Assembly (NCBI RefSeq): GCF_028686475.1
Contig: NZ_JAQUCA010000011.1
Span: forward strand, 1-64,000
DNA from: Giesbergeria sp.
Lineage (GTDB): Bacteria; Pseudomonadota; Gammaproteobacteria; Burkholderiales; Burkholderiaceae_C
DNA: 64,000 bases
Direction: 5' to 3'
In this document: piece after piece, positions 18,571 through 27,459 of the stretch
Numbering within the stretch: the first letter of the stretch is position 1
How the letters are laid out: every line of letters begins with the position of its first letter
The notes under the pieces: generated by a model
Database searches by the model: none
Told to the model about the DNA's origin: nothing
The model's input: the letters and a program-made list of their open reading frames with translations, nothing else
Translations under genes and position numbers: made by a program

Positions 18571-18596
18571 CCAACATACCCTTGAGGGTATGTTGG
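18571..18596 (+). terminator. perfect 11-bp-arm hairpin
   Basis: CCAACATACCC and GGGTATGTTGG form a perfect stem with a TTGA loop, 95 bp after the DUF2892 gene, followed by ATTT. It probably ends the sulfur block transcript. Confidence 0.5.
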
Positions 18597-18644
18597 ATTT
18601 GCGGTGTAAACACAGCAACATCATGTTGCAGGAGTGCGTACCTT

Positions 18645-19260
18645 GGCTTTGTTGCATAAACACCCCAACAGCAGGTAGTCTTGGGCCATGAGTGACGCTG
18701 CCAAACCCACCAAGACACGCTACAAGACCCGCAACTGGGCGCAGTACAACGCTGCACTCAAGGCACGCGGCTCGCTGACTATCTGGCTTGACCGTGATAT
18801 GCAGTGGCTGGCCACACCCAGCGGCAAGCGCGGTCGCCAACAGATATTCTCCGATGCCTGCATCCAGTTCTGCCTCAGCCTCAAATGTCTGTTCAACTTG
18901 CCGCTGCGCCAGACTCTGGGACTGGTACAAAGCCTGTTGCAGTTGGCCGGCTTAGACTGGCCAGTGCCCGACTACAGCACGCTCAGCCGTCGGCAAAAGA
19001 CGCTGCAGGTGCAACTGCCCTGCCGTCGTAGTGGCGATGGCCCATTGGATTTGCTGATTGACAGCACGGGCATCAAGTTTGTGGGCGAAGGTGAATGGAA
19101 ACGCAAAAAGCACGGTGCTGAGTACAGCAGGCAGTGGCGCAAGGTACATCTGGCCATCGATGCCAAGACACTGGAGATACGTGCCATAGAGGTAACGGAC
19201 AACAGCGTAGGCGATGCGCCGATGCTGCCTGAGCTACTGGCACAGATTGCTCAGGGGCAG
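18645..19260 (+). mobile_element. IS5-family (IS903-like) copy 1, truncated on the right
   Basis: Begins with the same left terminus as copy 2 (GGCTTTGTTGCATAAACACC) and runs 616 bp, nearly identical to the first part of copy 2. It stops exactly where copy 2 begins; its 3' part is not found after copy 2, so material was deleted when or after copy 2 arrived. Confidence 0.88.
18688..19260 (+). pseudogene. IS5-family transposase, C-terminal part missing
   Basis: Encodes the first 190 or so residues of an IS903-group DDE transposase. Visible are the N-terminal helix-turn-helix region and the first catalytic aspartate in LLIDSTGIK. The frame runs into copy 2 and ends after three foreign residues, so the second and third catalytic residues are absent. 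The N-terminus includes the segment (SLTIWLDRD) that copy 2 has lost. Confidence 0.85.
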
Positions 19261-20300
19261 GGCTTTGTTGCATAAACACCCCAACAGTAGGTAGTCTTGG
19301 GCCATGAGTGACGCTGCCAAACCCACCAAGACACGCTACAAGACCCGCAACTGGGCGCAGTACAACGCTGCACTCAAGGCACGCGGTTCGCTGGCTTGAC
19401 CGTGATATGCAGTGGCTGGCCACACCCAGCGGCAAGCGCGGTCGCCAACAGATGTTCTCCGATGCCTACATCCAGTTCTGCCTCAGCCTCAAATGCCTGT
19501 TCAACTTGCCGCTGCGCCAGACTCTGGGACTGGTGCAAAGCCTGTTGCAGTTGGCCGGCCTAGATTGGCCAGTGCCCGACTACAGCACGCTCAGCCGTCG
19601 GCAAAAGACGCTGCAGGTGCAACTGCCCTGCCGTCGTAGTGGCGATGGCCCATTGGATTTGCTGATTGACAGCACAGGCATCAAGTTTGTGGGCGAAGGC
19701 GAATGGAAACGCAAAAAGCACGGTGCTGAATACCGCAGGCAGTGGCGCAAGGTACATCTGGCCATCGATGCCAAGACACTGGAGATACGTGCCATAGAGG
19801 TAACGGACAACAGCGTAGGCGATGCGCCGATGCTGCCTGAGCTACTGGCACAGATTGCTCAGGGGCAGGAGATAGGCAGCGTCTGCGCTGACGGTGCCTA
19901 CGACACCAAAGCCTGTCACGAAGCCATAGCCCAGCGCAACGCGCAGACCATCATCCCACCGCGCAAGAACGCGCGTCTATGGAAAAACAAGGCCGACAAG
20001 ATGGGCGAGTGTGCGCGCAACGAGGCGGTGCGCGCTTGCCAGCGGCTGGGGCGCAAAATTTGGAAGCACTGGAGCGGCTACCACCGGCGCAGCTTGGTGG
20101 AGACCAAGATGCACTGTTTCAAGCGCTTAGGTGAGCGCGTGATGGCACGCACGTTTGAGGGTCAGGTGACTGAGCTGCAAGTGCGAGTGGCATTGCTTAA
20201 CCGCTTCACGCAGCTGGGCACGCCCGAGACGGTGGCTGTGGCATAACTGCGTTTGGGGTTAGGGGAATGCTGTCTTGTTGGAATTTTGTGCAACAAAGCC
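19261..20300 (+). mobile_element. IS5-family (IS903-like) copy 2, 1040 bp, both ends present
   Basis: Left end GGCTTTGTTGCATAAA at 19261, right end reverse complement GGCTTTGTTGCACAAA ending at 20300. The flanks show no nine-base direct duplication, in keeping with a deletion of the neighbouring part of copy 1. Confidence 0.88.
19304..20246 (+). pseudogene. IS5-family transposase with 8-bp deletion near the start
   Basis: The normal start at 19304 reads in one frame for about 30 codons, then an eight-base deletion near 19391 (compared with copy 1) shifts the frame. The main body from residue WLDRDMQW onward is intact, with all DDE motifs (LLIDSTGIK, the ADGAYDT block and the YHRRSLVETKMHC helix). 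A rescued start in the second frame at 19308 would replace the first 30 residues with nonsense, so activity is doubtful. Confidence 0.8.
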
Positions 20301-20557
20301 GAGTGCTGCAGCGGAGGGCGGGAAGAATCTGGTTGTTTTTCCAAGTACCAAATTCAGTGAAAATCAGTTCGATTTGATGAGGCTTCAGACAGCAAAGTCT
20401 GGGCGTGTGGCCAGAAAGAAGGATGCTGTGAGGTGATGGTCTGCTGACGGACACTGGCGTATGAGCGCTCAGGGACTGCTCTTGTTTGGCCTGTCTGTGA
20501 TTTTTAATGCTTATTTTTGCGTGTATCATGTAAAAGATGCACTGAAAACATGAAATT
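20301..20557. other. upstream region of the four-gene defence operon
   Basis: A 257-bp AT-richer stretch between the IS and the ATPase gene. It must hold the operon promoter; a TATCAT-like -10 near 20524 is possible. No gene or strong repeat is seen. Confidence 0.3.
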
Positions 20558-21841
20558 ATGCTTATCGAGTTCACCGCCTCCAACTTCCGCAGCGTCCACG
20601 AGCCGCAAACGTGGAGCATGGTGGCCGCTCCAGCCCTCAAGGAGTGGGAGGAGCACAATACCTTTCAAGCCCTAGGTCTCAGCAAGGGCGGGCGATTGTT
20701 GCGGGCCGCCGCGCTCTATGGCCCCAATGCTGCTGGCAAAAGCACTTTGGTACAGGCCTTGGCTTTTGTCAAAAATCAGGTGGTCAACTCCGCCCGCGAG
20801 TCGCAGCAGGGTGATTTGATTCCGGTGGTGCCCTTCAAGCTCACGGCTGCCTCACGGGCAGCGGACTCTGAGTTCTCCGTCCAATTCATCGAAGCCGGGG
20901 TACGCTACGAGTACGGTTTACGCTGCAACACCTTCCGCTTTACCGAGGAGTGGCTGTATGCCTACCCAGCAGGTCGGCCACAAAAGTGGTTCCATCGGCT
21001 GTTCAACCCAGATTCACAGACCGACGCTTACGACTTTTCTGACAAGTTCTTAGGGGGCCGTCAGCGCCATGTGTGGGCCACCGAGACCCGGGCCAATACC
21101 TTGTTCCTGTCGCGTTGCATGCAGAGCAACAACGAACAGCTCAAACCAGTCTTTGAGTGGTTTAGCCAGCGCTTACAAGTGGTTGCAACTCCAGGTGCAT
21201 TAAGCGGTGGTTTCACGGCACAGCGGTGCGAGGACGAAGCTGGACGGGCAAAGGTGGTGGAATTCCTCACTTCAGCCGATTTATCTATTGACGGTATCCG
21301 CCTAGAACGCCGGGCCTTCAGCCCTGACATGCTACCGAGCAGCGTAGGTGATGTTATCCGCCAAGAGTTGCTCAACAATTACAAGGGCAAAGAGTTCACC
21401 ACCCTCAAGTTCCAGCGGCGCGATACCAATACAGGTGAGACAGTTGAATTCGACGAGAGCGAGGAATCCGACGGAACGCGAGCCCTGTTTGCCTTCGCAG
21501 GCCCGTGGATGGATGTGATGAACCATAGCTTGGTACTGGTAGTCGATGAGTTGGACTCTAGCCTTCACCCCTTGGTAGTGCGGCACTTGGTCTCCCTGCT
21601 GCTGCATGCCAATAGCCAAGCGCAGCTACTCTTCACTACCCACGACACCACCTTGTTGAGTCAAAAGCTGTTGCGCCGCGACCAAGTGTGGTTTATCGAG
21701 AAAAATGAAGCGCGCGAAGCCCGGTTGTACCCACTGTCCGATTTCAGCCCACGCGAGAACGAAGCCATTGAGCGCGGCTACCTCAATGGCCGTTACGGTG
21801 GTATCCCCAATCTGCAAGAGCTGGACTTTTATGGCAGCTGA
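20558..21841 (+). CDS. AAA15-family ATPase, AbiLi/RloA-like defence protein
   Basis: A 427-residue ABC/SMC-like ATPase of the AAA15/OLD group. The opening LIEFTASNFRSV is the family start, Walker A is GPNAAGKS (55-62), Walker B VVDELD near 328, and the H-loop TTHDTTLL near 362. In known pairs such an ATPase works with a RloB/AbiLii partner to sense phage and trigger abortive infection (AbiL of Lactococcus). It overlaps the RloB gene by 11 bp, which fixes that pairing. No good ribosome site precedes the ATG. It heads a four-gene operon ending at 24029. Confidence 0.85.
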   Translation: MLIEFTASNFRSVHEPQTWSMVAAPALKEWEEHNTFQALGLSKGGRLLRAAALYGPNAAGKSTLVQALAFVKNQVVNSARESQQGDLIPVVPFKLTAASRAADSEFSVQFIEAGVRYEYGLRCNTFRFTEEWLYAYPAGRPQKWFHRLFNPDSQTDAYDFSDKFLGGRQRHVWATETRANTLFLSRCMQSNNEQLKPVFEWFSQRLQVVATPGALSGGFTAQRCEDEAGRAKVVEFLTSADLSIDGIRLERRAFSPDMLPSSVGDVIRQELLNNYKGKEFTTLKFQRRDTNTGETVEFDESEESDGTRALFAFAGPWMDVMNHSLVLVVDELDSSLHPLVVRHLVSLLLHANSQAQLLFTTHDTTLLSQKLLRRDQVWFIEKNEAREARLYPLSDFSPRENEAIERGYLNGRYGGIPNLQELDFYGS

Positions 21842-22514
21842 CAATCCGTTTGGGAAACGCAAGCCTCGCAACCCAAATGCCGAACGTGCAGTACGCCCAG
21901 TTCGGCAGCCTGCACCTCGTATATTGCTGGTCTGCGAAGGTGAAAAAACCGAGCCCATCTACTTCCGTGACATGGTCAGGGCCTTGAACCTAGGCAAGCA
22001 GGTCATGATAGGCAAGAACGATGGTTCATCCCCAGATAAAGTGGTGGCACGGGCCGAAGAACTGTATGCGCAGGCGCAACGAGAGGGCGATGCGTTTGAC
22101 GAGGTGTATTGCGTTTTTGACCGCGATGCCCACGAGCGCTTCAAAGAAGCTGTAGCCCGACTGCACGAATTGCGAGCCAAAGGCCAACCGCTGAATGGGA
22201 TAGTGTCCGTTCCGTGCTTTGAGTTTTGGCTGCTGCTGCACTTTGGCTATACAGAAAAGCCGTATGCCAGTCGGGGCAACAAGTCAGTCGGCAATGCTGT
22301 AGTGTCAGACTTGAAGAAAAACCCCGGCTTTGCCAAGTACGACAAGGGCATGGTCGGCGTTTTCGAGCTGCTTGCACCCCACTTGGAGCAATCGCTCAAG
22401 CATGCCCAGCGATTGATGAGCAACCCAGCCAGCAACGATGAGCATCCCAATCCATCGACCCAAGTGCATATCTTGGTCAACCGGCTTAAATCAGTAACCA
22501 ACAAAAAGCCATGA
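21831..22514 (+). CDS. RloB/AbiLii family protein
   Basis: A 227-residue RloB-domain protein. ILLVCEGEKTEPIYFRDM (31-48) and VYCVFDRDAHERF (about 93-105) carry the acidic residues expected for the Toprim-like RloB fold, and PCFEFWLLLHF is the usual central motif. Such proteins are the putative nuclease effectors of AbiL-type systems. I start at the ATG at 21831, where the family N-terminus begins; the frame is open further upstream but that lies inside the ATPase gene. It overlaps the next gene by four bases (ATGA). Confidence 0.85.
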   Translation: MAADNPFGKRKPRNPNAERAVRPVRQPAPRILLVCEGEKTEPIYFRDMVRALNLGKQVMIGKNDGSSPDKVVARAEELYAQAQREGDAFDEVYCVFDRDAHERFKEAVARLHELRAKGQPLNGIVSVPCFEFWLLLHFGYTEKPYASRGNKSVGNAVVSDLKKNPGFAKYDKGMVGVFELLAPHLEQSLKHAQRLMSNPASNDEHPNPSTQVHILVNRLKSVTNKKP

Positions 22515-23230
22515 CCCCGCTTGAGCGCATTCGCATCGAAAAAGCCGCCGCTGACTGCGGGTTTGAACGTGAGCCAGTGGTGAACGAGCATGGGAAATTG
22601 GAACTGCGGTCGGCAACTTTCCCGGAAGTTGTGTATGTCTGGGTCGCTGCCCCCGTTGCTTACCGCATAACGGCATCACTACCTAGCCTGTTAGCCTCAG
22701 CAGAAAATGGCGAGATATCGGTAGACAGCATCGATGAGCTCTACAAAGTACTGCAGCAGGCGGCAGCTGTAGCCCGAACCCTGCCGAACCAGGTCGTTGA
22801 ACAGTTCAAAAGCAAAACGCAGAACCTTCCCCAAACGACCGAAGTCGAGCGCATGGTTGTTCAAAGAGTGGGACAAAACCTTTTTCGTAACGCGTTGCTT
22901 GAATTTTGGGAGGGACGCTGTTGCGTCACCGGTCTCGCTATCCCAGCACTCCTGCGGGCCTCCCACATCAAGCCTTGGGCCAAGTGCACTTCTGACCTTG
23001 AGCGTCTGGACGTATTCAACGGATTGCTGCTTGCCCCTCACCTCGATGCCTTGTTCGATGGCGGGTGGATTTCTTTTTCTCACCAGGGTGAGTTACTTGT
23101 GTCCCAACAGCTCACCGCAGCGGCTCGAGCTCAACTGGGCATGTCGTTGCAATGGTCTATCAAAAACCTGACCTCTGCACACCAAGGCTACTTGGCCTAC
23201 TACCGCGAGCACGAATTTCGCACGGCCTGA
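22511..23230 (+). CDS. HNH endonuclease (HNH_2-type)
   Basis: A 239-residue protein. The first 125 residues are of unknown fold. The C-terminal part holds an HNH_2 domain: CCVTG near 137, LLRASHIKPWA near 147, and the closing NGLLLAPHLDALFDGGWISF. This domain is common in restriction and phage-defence nucleases. Its start overlaps RloB and its stop is one base from the next ATG, so it is an integral part of the operon. Its join to an AbiL-like core is not one I know as a standard system. Confidence 0.85.
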   Translation: MTPLERIRIEKAAADCGFEREPVVNEHGKLELRSATFPEVVYVWVAAPVAYRITASLPSLLASAENGEISVDSIDELYKVLQQAAAVARTLPNQVVEQFKSKTQNLPQTTEVERMVVQRVGQNLFRNALLEFWEGRCCVTGLAIPALLRASHIKPWAKCTSDLERLDVFNGLLLAPHLDALFDGGWISFSHQGELLVSQQLTAAARAQLGMSLQWSIKNLTSAHQGYLAYYREHEFRTA

Positions 23231-23231
23231 C

Positions 23232-24029
23232 ATGAAGCACACCAACAGACCAATTTTTGAGCGCTACATCGGCATCGACTACAGCGGTGCCGAAACCCCC
23301 ACGAGTAGCCTCAAGGGGCTGCGGGTGTTCATGGCCACCCGTAACCTTGATGCATCAGAAGTACTGCCTCCGCCCAGTCCTCGCAAGTACTGGACAAGGC
23401 AAGGCCTAGCGCACTGGCTGCTGCAAATCTTGTCCGAACCGACACCCACCATCGTCGGTATCGACCACGGCTTTTCGTTCCCGCTACGGTACTTTGAGTA
23501 CCACCGTATCCTGCCGGACTGGGATGTCTTTCTGCGCGACTTTCAGCAACACTGGCCTACCGATGGCCAGAACGTCTACGTGGACTTCGTGCGCCACGGG
23601 TCTGTTGGCAATGGTGCGCAGCGCACTGGCAACCCGAAATGGCGACGCACCACTGAACAACGCTGCCGGGCCAAGTCGGTGTTCCACTTCGACGTTCAGG
23701 GTTCAGTTGCTAAGTCGACACACTCCGGCCTGCCCTGGCTGCTCTTTCTGCGAGAGAAACTCGGTCAGCAACTGCACTTCTGGCCCTTCGATGGATTTTC
23801 TGTTCCAGTAGGTCGCTCAGTGGTCGCTGAAGCATATCCAGCCCTCTACAAGCACCGCTTTCCATCCAGCTCAAGCATGACTGGTGACCAGCAGGATGCT
23901 TGGGCGATTGCATGTTGGCTCAAGCAAGCAGACAGCAACGGAGAACTACAAATTGCCATGCGCCCACAGCTCGACCCCAGCATGCAACTGATGGCCAAAA
24001 CCGAAGGCTGGATACTTGGTGTTGCTTAA
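23232..24029 (+). CDS. RNase H-fold protein (DUF429-like predicted nuclease)
   Basis: A 265-residue protein with the spaced acidic motifs of the RNase H/DUF429 fold: YIGIDYSGAE (D16), VGIDHGFSFP (D78), VAEAYPALY (E near 200) and DQQDAWAIACWL (D222). DUF429 proteins are predicted nucleases of unknown target. It lies one base after the HNH gene. All four acidic positions are intact, so it is probably active. It closes the operon; a mini-transposon begins 128 bp later. Confidence 0.7.
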   Translation: MKHTNRPIFERYIGIDYSGAETPTSSLKGLRVFMATRNLDASEVLPPPSPRKYWTRQGLAHWLLQILSEPTPTIVGIDHGFSFPLRYFEYHRILPDWDVFLRDFQQHWPTDGQNVYVDFVRHGSVGNGAQRTGNPKWRRTTEQRCRAKSVFHFDVQGSVAKSTHSGLPWLLFLREKLGQQLHFWPFDGFSVPVGRSVVAEAYPALYKHRFPSSSSMTGDQQDAWAIACWLKQADSNGELQIAMRPQLDPSMQLMAKTEGWILGVA

Positions 24030-24157
24030 TGGAGCTGGGGTGGCACTCACAGAGAGTGCTGGAAAAGCGAATGTCGTGGCGACTGCAATGGCAACTCGCC
24101 AGCAGTTCGCTCACAGGGCAGCATCCCAATCAGCGGCCCGTTAAAGGCCCAAAGTTT

Positions 24158-24469
24158 GGGGGTCTAAGCCGGAACCCCAGAAATTTCCGTCAACCTTGTT
24201 TAGCAGTTTCTGATCCGACTCTTTTGTAGTTCGTTAAGGTTGAGGAAAGACGGGGAAACAAGGCAAAATATGGGGGAACAAAACTCGCTTTTTCCACCTG
24301 CCCCATTGGGAAACTCGAATCCCTACACAGCAACCGAAGTGAGGCGTGAGGCCAGCACCACAGATTGATCAAGCATCGTTGGATTGCCAATCAACACCCA
24401 TGTGACCACGGCGCTGCTATCTGCTAACCAAGGTTGACGGAAATTTCTGGGGTTCCGGCTTAGACCCCC
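24158..24469. mobile_element. 312-bp mini-transposon with about 48-bp inverted ends (TIME/MITE-like)
   Basis: The ends GGGGGTCTAAGCCGGAACCC and its reverse complement pair for about 48 bp with one mismatch. The interior has no gene. Flanking five-base sequences (AGTTT, TTATT) do not match, so no target duplication is visible. The first 127 bp recur in inverse at window position 1, and a diverged tip is at 33242. The GGGG tips recall Tn3-derived miniature elements, but the parent transposon is not in the window. Confidence 0.8.
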
Positions 24470-24472
24470 TTA

Positions 24473-25006
24473 TTGGAAGAAAACGTCCAAGTGCCAAGTG
24501 ACATCACAACACTGGCTCGTGTGCTAGACGTTCCGGAAATCTGGCTTGAGTCCGGTGGTGAAATGCACTTGCCAGCAAATAGCCATATTGGCGTCCGTGT
24601 TGGACGAGAGAGTTTGATGTACCGAGAATCTCGGTATGCTAAAACTATCGAGCTTATCCCGGGCATACCTAGAAACTCTGACCTCGATTACGCGCAAGCG
24701 TTTATTGAAAACCAATTGAGGACTAACCAAAGCTTGTCAAAAATTGCTCGCCGCGCGGGTGGTAGTTGGCAAGTTATGAGTGGAACATTGGTTTTTGCAC
24801 CGTGGATTTCAATCGAAGAACCGCATCACCTTGCGTGTAAGTTCTGGCCTCATGAAGTGGAGGCTATGATTGCTGAAGAGTTGACTACCAACACTACCGT
24901 TTACGGCGCTTGGTCTTCTCTAAAAGCACGTTGCGAAGCTCTGGGAATTTCTAAAGACCAGTTCCCTAACATTATTTCGCTGCACAAGCGCTTAGAAAGG
25001 AAATAG
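24473..25006 (+). CDS. hypothetical protein, 5' end probably cut by the mini-transposon
   Basis: A 177-residue frame opening with TTG four bases past the right end of the mini-transposon. That position implies that the insertion removed the true start. The C-terminal half has a helical region (EVEAMIAEELTTNTTVYGAWSSLKARCEALGI) that looks like a small DNA- or protein-binding domain. I do not recognise the family. A good terminator follows at 25111. Confidence 0.5.
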   Translation: MEENVQVPSDITTLARVLDVPEIWLESGGEMHLPANSHIGVRVGRESLMYRESRYAKTIELIPGIPRNSDLDYAQAFIENQLRTNQSLSKIARRAGGSWQVMSGTLVFAPWISIEEPHHLACKFWPHEVEAMIAEELTTNTTVYGAWSSLKARCEALGISKDQFPNIISLHKRLERK

Positions 25007-25110
25007 AACCATATTAAAAATATTAATTAAACCGCTTCCTCAAGCAACAGGAAAAGCGATAGAAATTGCGCTAAACCGCATTAATTCTTAGTTCATGCAA
25101 CCCCCCCAAG

Positions 25111-25140
25111 ACGCACAGTATTTTATCCTGTGCGTTTTTT
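25111..25140 (+). terminator. rho-independent terminator
   Basis: ACGCACAG and CCTGTGCGT form an eight-to-nine-base stem around a TATTTTAT loop, followed by six T. Confidence 0.8.
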
Positions 25141-25192
25141 CAGGCCTCCATGCTTTGTTGAGGTCTTTGCGCTCCAGCCAGCAAAAGCCCAG

Positions 25193-26464
25193 TTACCAGT
25201 AGGCGTAATTGAACACAGCGTCCAGCTCCGAAAGGTCCTTCAGGCCAAGGCCGGCACGCACCAGCTCAGCCTTCTCGCAGAACTCTTCGTACATTGCTGC
25301 CGTGACGTTTGTCTTTAAAGTCCTCAGAGGGAATTGCAGGAATCCAGCCATATGCATCCCGGAGACCGAGTTCTTGTTCAGGATGGCAAAGCGCTTTTTG
25401 TCAAAGGTATGCAGAATTTCAGACATCACATTTGGTCCAACGTGCGCTGCGCTGTGGAGCCAGCCGGACAGGATGCTGTACGCGGCGCTGGGGCTGGTGG
25501 TGGGCGTCAGCTTGGCCTCAAGGTCCAGCAGTGCTGCTTGCGCCTCTCCAAAGCTATCAGCTACCGTCGCTCGACGTCGATTCAGGTTACCTGAATGCCA
25601 GGCGGGGGGCGGTCCACCTTTTCTGCCCACCAGCCCCTCGTATTCCGCAAGGAACCCGGCCCTCGTCAGCGCGGGGTCGTGCGCGATGTTGTCTAGGTGT
25701 TGGCGAGCCGTGATGATGCTTGTAGCACGCCTCTTGGCCTGAACCGCGAACCCGTTCGTCCCTTTGTCCGCACGCATTATTTCGAGGACAGCCTCAAGCT
25801 CCGCTAGGTACGGTGCTCCAGAAACTGGCCGGACCTCTACACAGGACTGCCGTGCCCGGTTCTCGGCAACCTTCCGGTGGAGCGCATAGAACTGATGGCG
25901 ACGCGCATACTCATCAAGGGCTTCGGGGGTTGCCTCCTCGATTTCGCCGGTTTTCAACAAATGGTCAAACAGAGAAGTCAGGTCGTCGCCGAGATGGCCC
26001 GCATGCTTGCTGGGAACCTGAGAGCCTGACTCGTAAGCCAGAGATGCCTCGTGATTGAGCGACAGCCCCCCTTGCGTCAGGTTGGCAGAGCCAGCAATGA
26101 CGCGGTACGTGTTGTCCGGATAGCCGAAGTAGTAAATCTTGGGATGGAAGGTTAACTTGGACTCTTCACCGCTGACGTAGAACTCCACCTGGTTGGGGTA
26201 GTCGATAACCAACTCCTGCACAGCATAGAGGAAATTGGGGTCCGTGTGGTAGAAGTTAAACCCGACCACAAAGCGACACGTCAGCTCCCCCGTGTCCAGC
26301 TTTTCAATCAGCTGGTCCCAGAACAGGTCGAGGCCGTTTTCGTTGGCGAAAGCGACGAAACACTCAAAGCGCACGGCGGTTGCCAGAAAGCTGTTGACTT
26401 GGTCGGCGTGGAGCTCACCTTTGACTAAATTGGTGACGAGTTGGATGGATGCATTTACAGGCAC
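25193..26464 (-). CDS. phospholipase D-like nuclease
   Basis: A 423-residue protein with an N-terminal PLD-type domain. The HKD-like motif FHPKIYYF (H107, K109) followed by AGSANLTQGGLS (S126, N128) is the half-site found in PLD-superfamily nucleases such as BfiI and those in defence islands, which cut DNA as dimers. The C-terminal half (about 190-423) is unknown and may recognise DNA or a partner. The start is GTG at 26464 with a weak GAGAG. It is a lone gene between the mini-transposon region and an IS3 remnant, so a solitary defence nuclease is most likely. Confidence 0.8.
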   Translation of the reverse strand: MPVNASIQLVTNLVKGELHADQVNSFLATAVRFECFVAFANENGLDLFWDQLIEKLDTGELTCRFVVGFNFYHTDPNFLYAVQELVIDYPNQVEFYVSGEESKLTFHPKIYYFGYPDNTYRVIAGSANLTQGGLSLNHEASLAYESGSQVPSKHAGHLGDDLTSLFDHLLKTGEIEEATPEALDEYARRHQFYALHRKVAENRARQSCVEVRPVSGAPYLAELEAVLEIMRADKGTNGFAVQAKRRATSIITARQHLDNIAHDPALTRAGFLAEYEGLVGRKGGPPPAWHSGNLNRRRATVADSFGEAQAALLDLEAKLTPTTSPSAAYSILSGWLHSAAHVGPNVMSEILHTFDKKRFAILNKNSVSGMHMAGFLQFPLRTLKTNVTAAMYEEFCEKAELVRAGLGLKDLSELDAVFNYAYW

Positions 26465-26639
26465 GGCAAGAGCTCTCGAGATTGTTTGTGCAAGTCCAAA
26501 GTTTGGCTTAAAAAAGATAAACTGTCACTATGTTTTTCGGGTGACGGGCTGTACTGATGCATGGCGTTGCCTGAGGCAGCCCATCCCGGCCATCTACCGG
26601 TACGCGTTGAGGCTGTGCGCGGACTTATTCACCGAAAGC

Positions 26640-27060
26640 GAGGTTCTGTCATGCTCGTATGTACTCAGGAGGGCCAATAGGCCCCTGTCGAGGTGTCCAG
26701 AATTATTGGTCAATGACAATAATGACAACGCACTGGCCGAAACTATCAACGGGCTGTACAAGGCCGAGTTGATTCACCGCCGGGCTGTCTGGAAGACCAG
26801 GCAATCCGTGGAACTAGCCACCCTAAGTAAGCACACGAAACCGATGTGGAATTTTTTTGGCACTTCTCCAGTGTAGCCGCTTCCACGACGGTTGCGCGTT
26901 CTTACTTAGAATGGGTGCACTGGTTCAATCACGTCCGACTGCTCACGCCGATTGGGGGTATCCCGCCGGCAGAAGCTGAGGCAACTCACCGCCAGCAACA
27001 CCTCGACAGAGGTATTCACTTAAACCAACCAGCCTCCTCGAAACCCGGGGCTGTTCATTC
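26640..27060 (+). pseudogene. IS3-family transposase remnant (OrfB C-terminus)
   Basis: Two frames share one degraded gene. Frame one holds NDNALAETINGLYKAELIHR near 26720-26780, and frame two holds ARSYLEWVHWFNHVRLLTPIG near 26900-26960: the last parts of the DDE domain of IS3-family OrfB. A frameshift near 26850 and loss of the 5' half make it dead. The rest of 26465-27459 holds no gene; a TATACT box near 27353 may serve the next gene. Confidence 0.8.
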
Positions 27061-27459
27061 CATAGCATTTTTCGTACGTAGGCGCACGCGCAGATGTGTG
27101 ACACGGCTCATATGGGAAAACATACATTACCCTACATACCCTACACAGGACTGAGCGCCCAGACCAAGCCAAGCAACCTGTTTTGTGCTTACTTACCACT
27201 CAAGCAGACCGAAAGCGTCCATCTGACCCCACCAACTATGGCTGGCGACACAGCCTTTGAGCCTTTGGATATGCGCTCAGGTATCGACAGCGCACTGGCG
27301 CGGATGGTGGCGGTCTTTGGTTAGCCGCGCTGCGTTTAAACGCTGGCCGTAGCTATACTGCTCGTCAACATGACCGGGACACTGCACACGCCTGGTCATG
27401 ACGATGTCGCCGCACCTGGGCCAGCAACCCGGTTTATATAGACAGGGAGACGGTTAGGG

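Noticed and set aside
25193-26464. PLD nuclease as drmC of the helicase-methylase pair
   Set aside because: It lies 25 kb away on the other strand, across several mobile elements.
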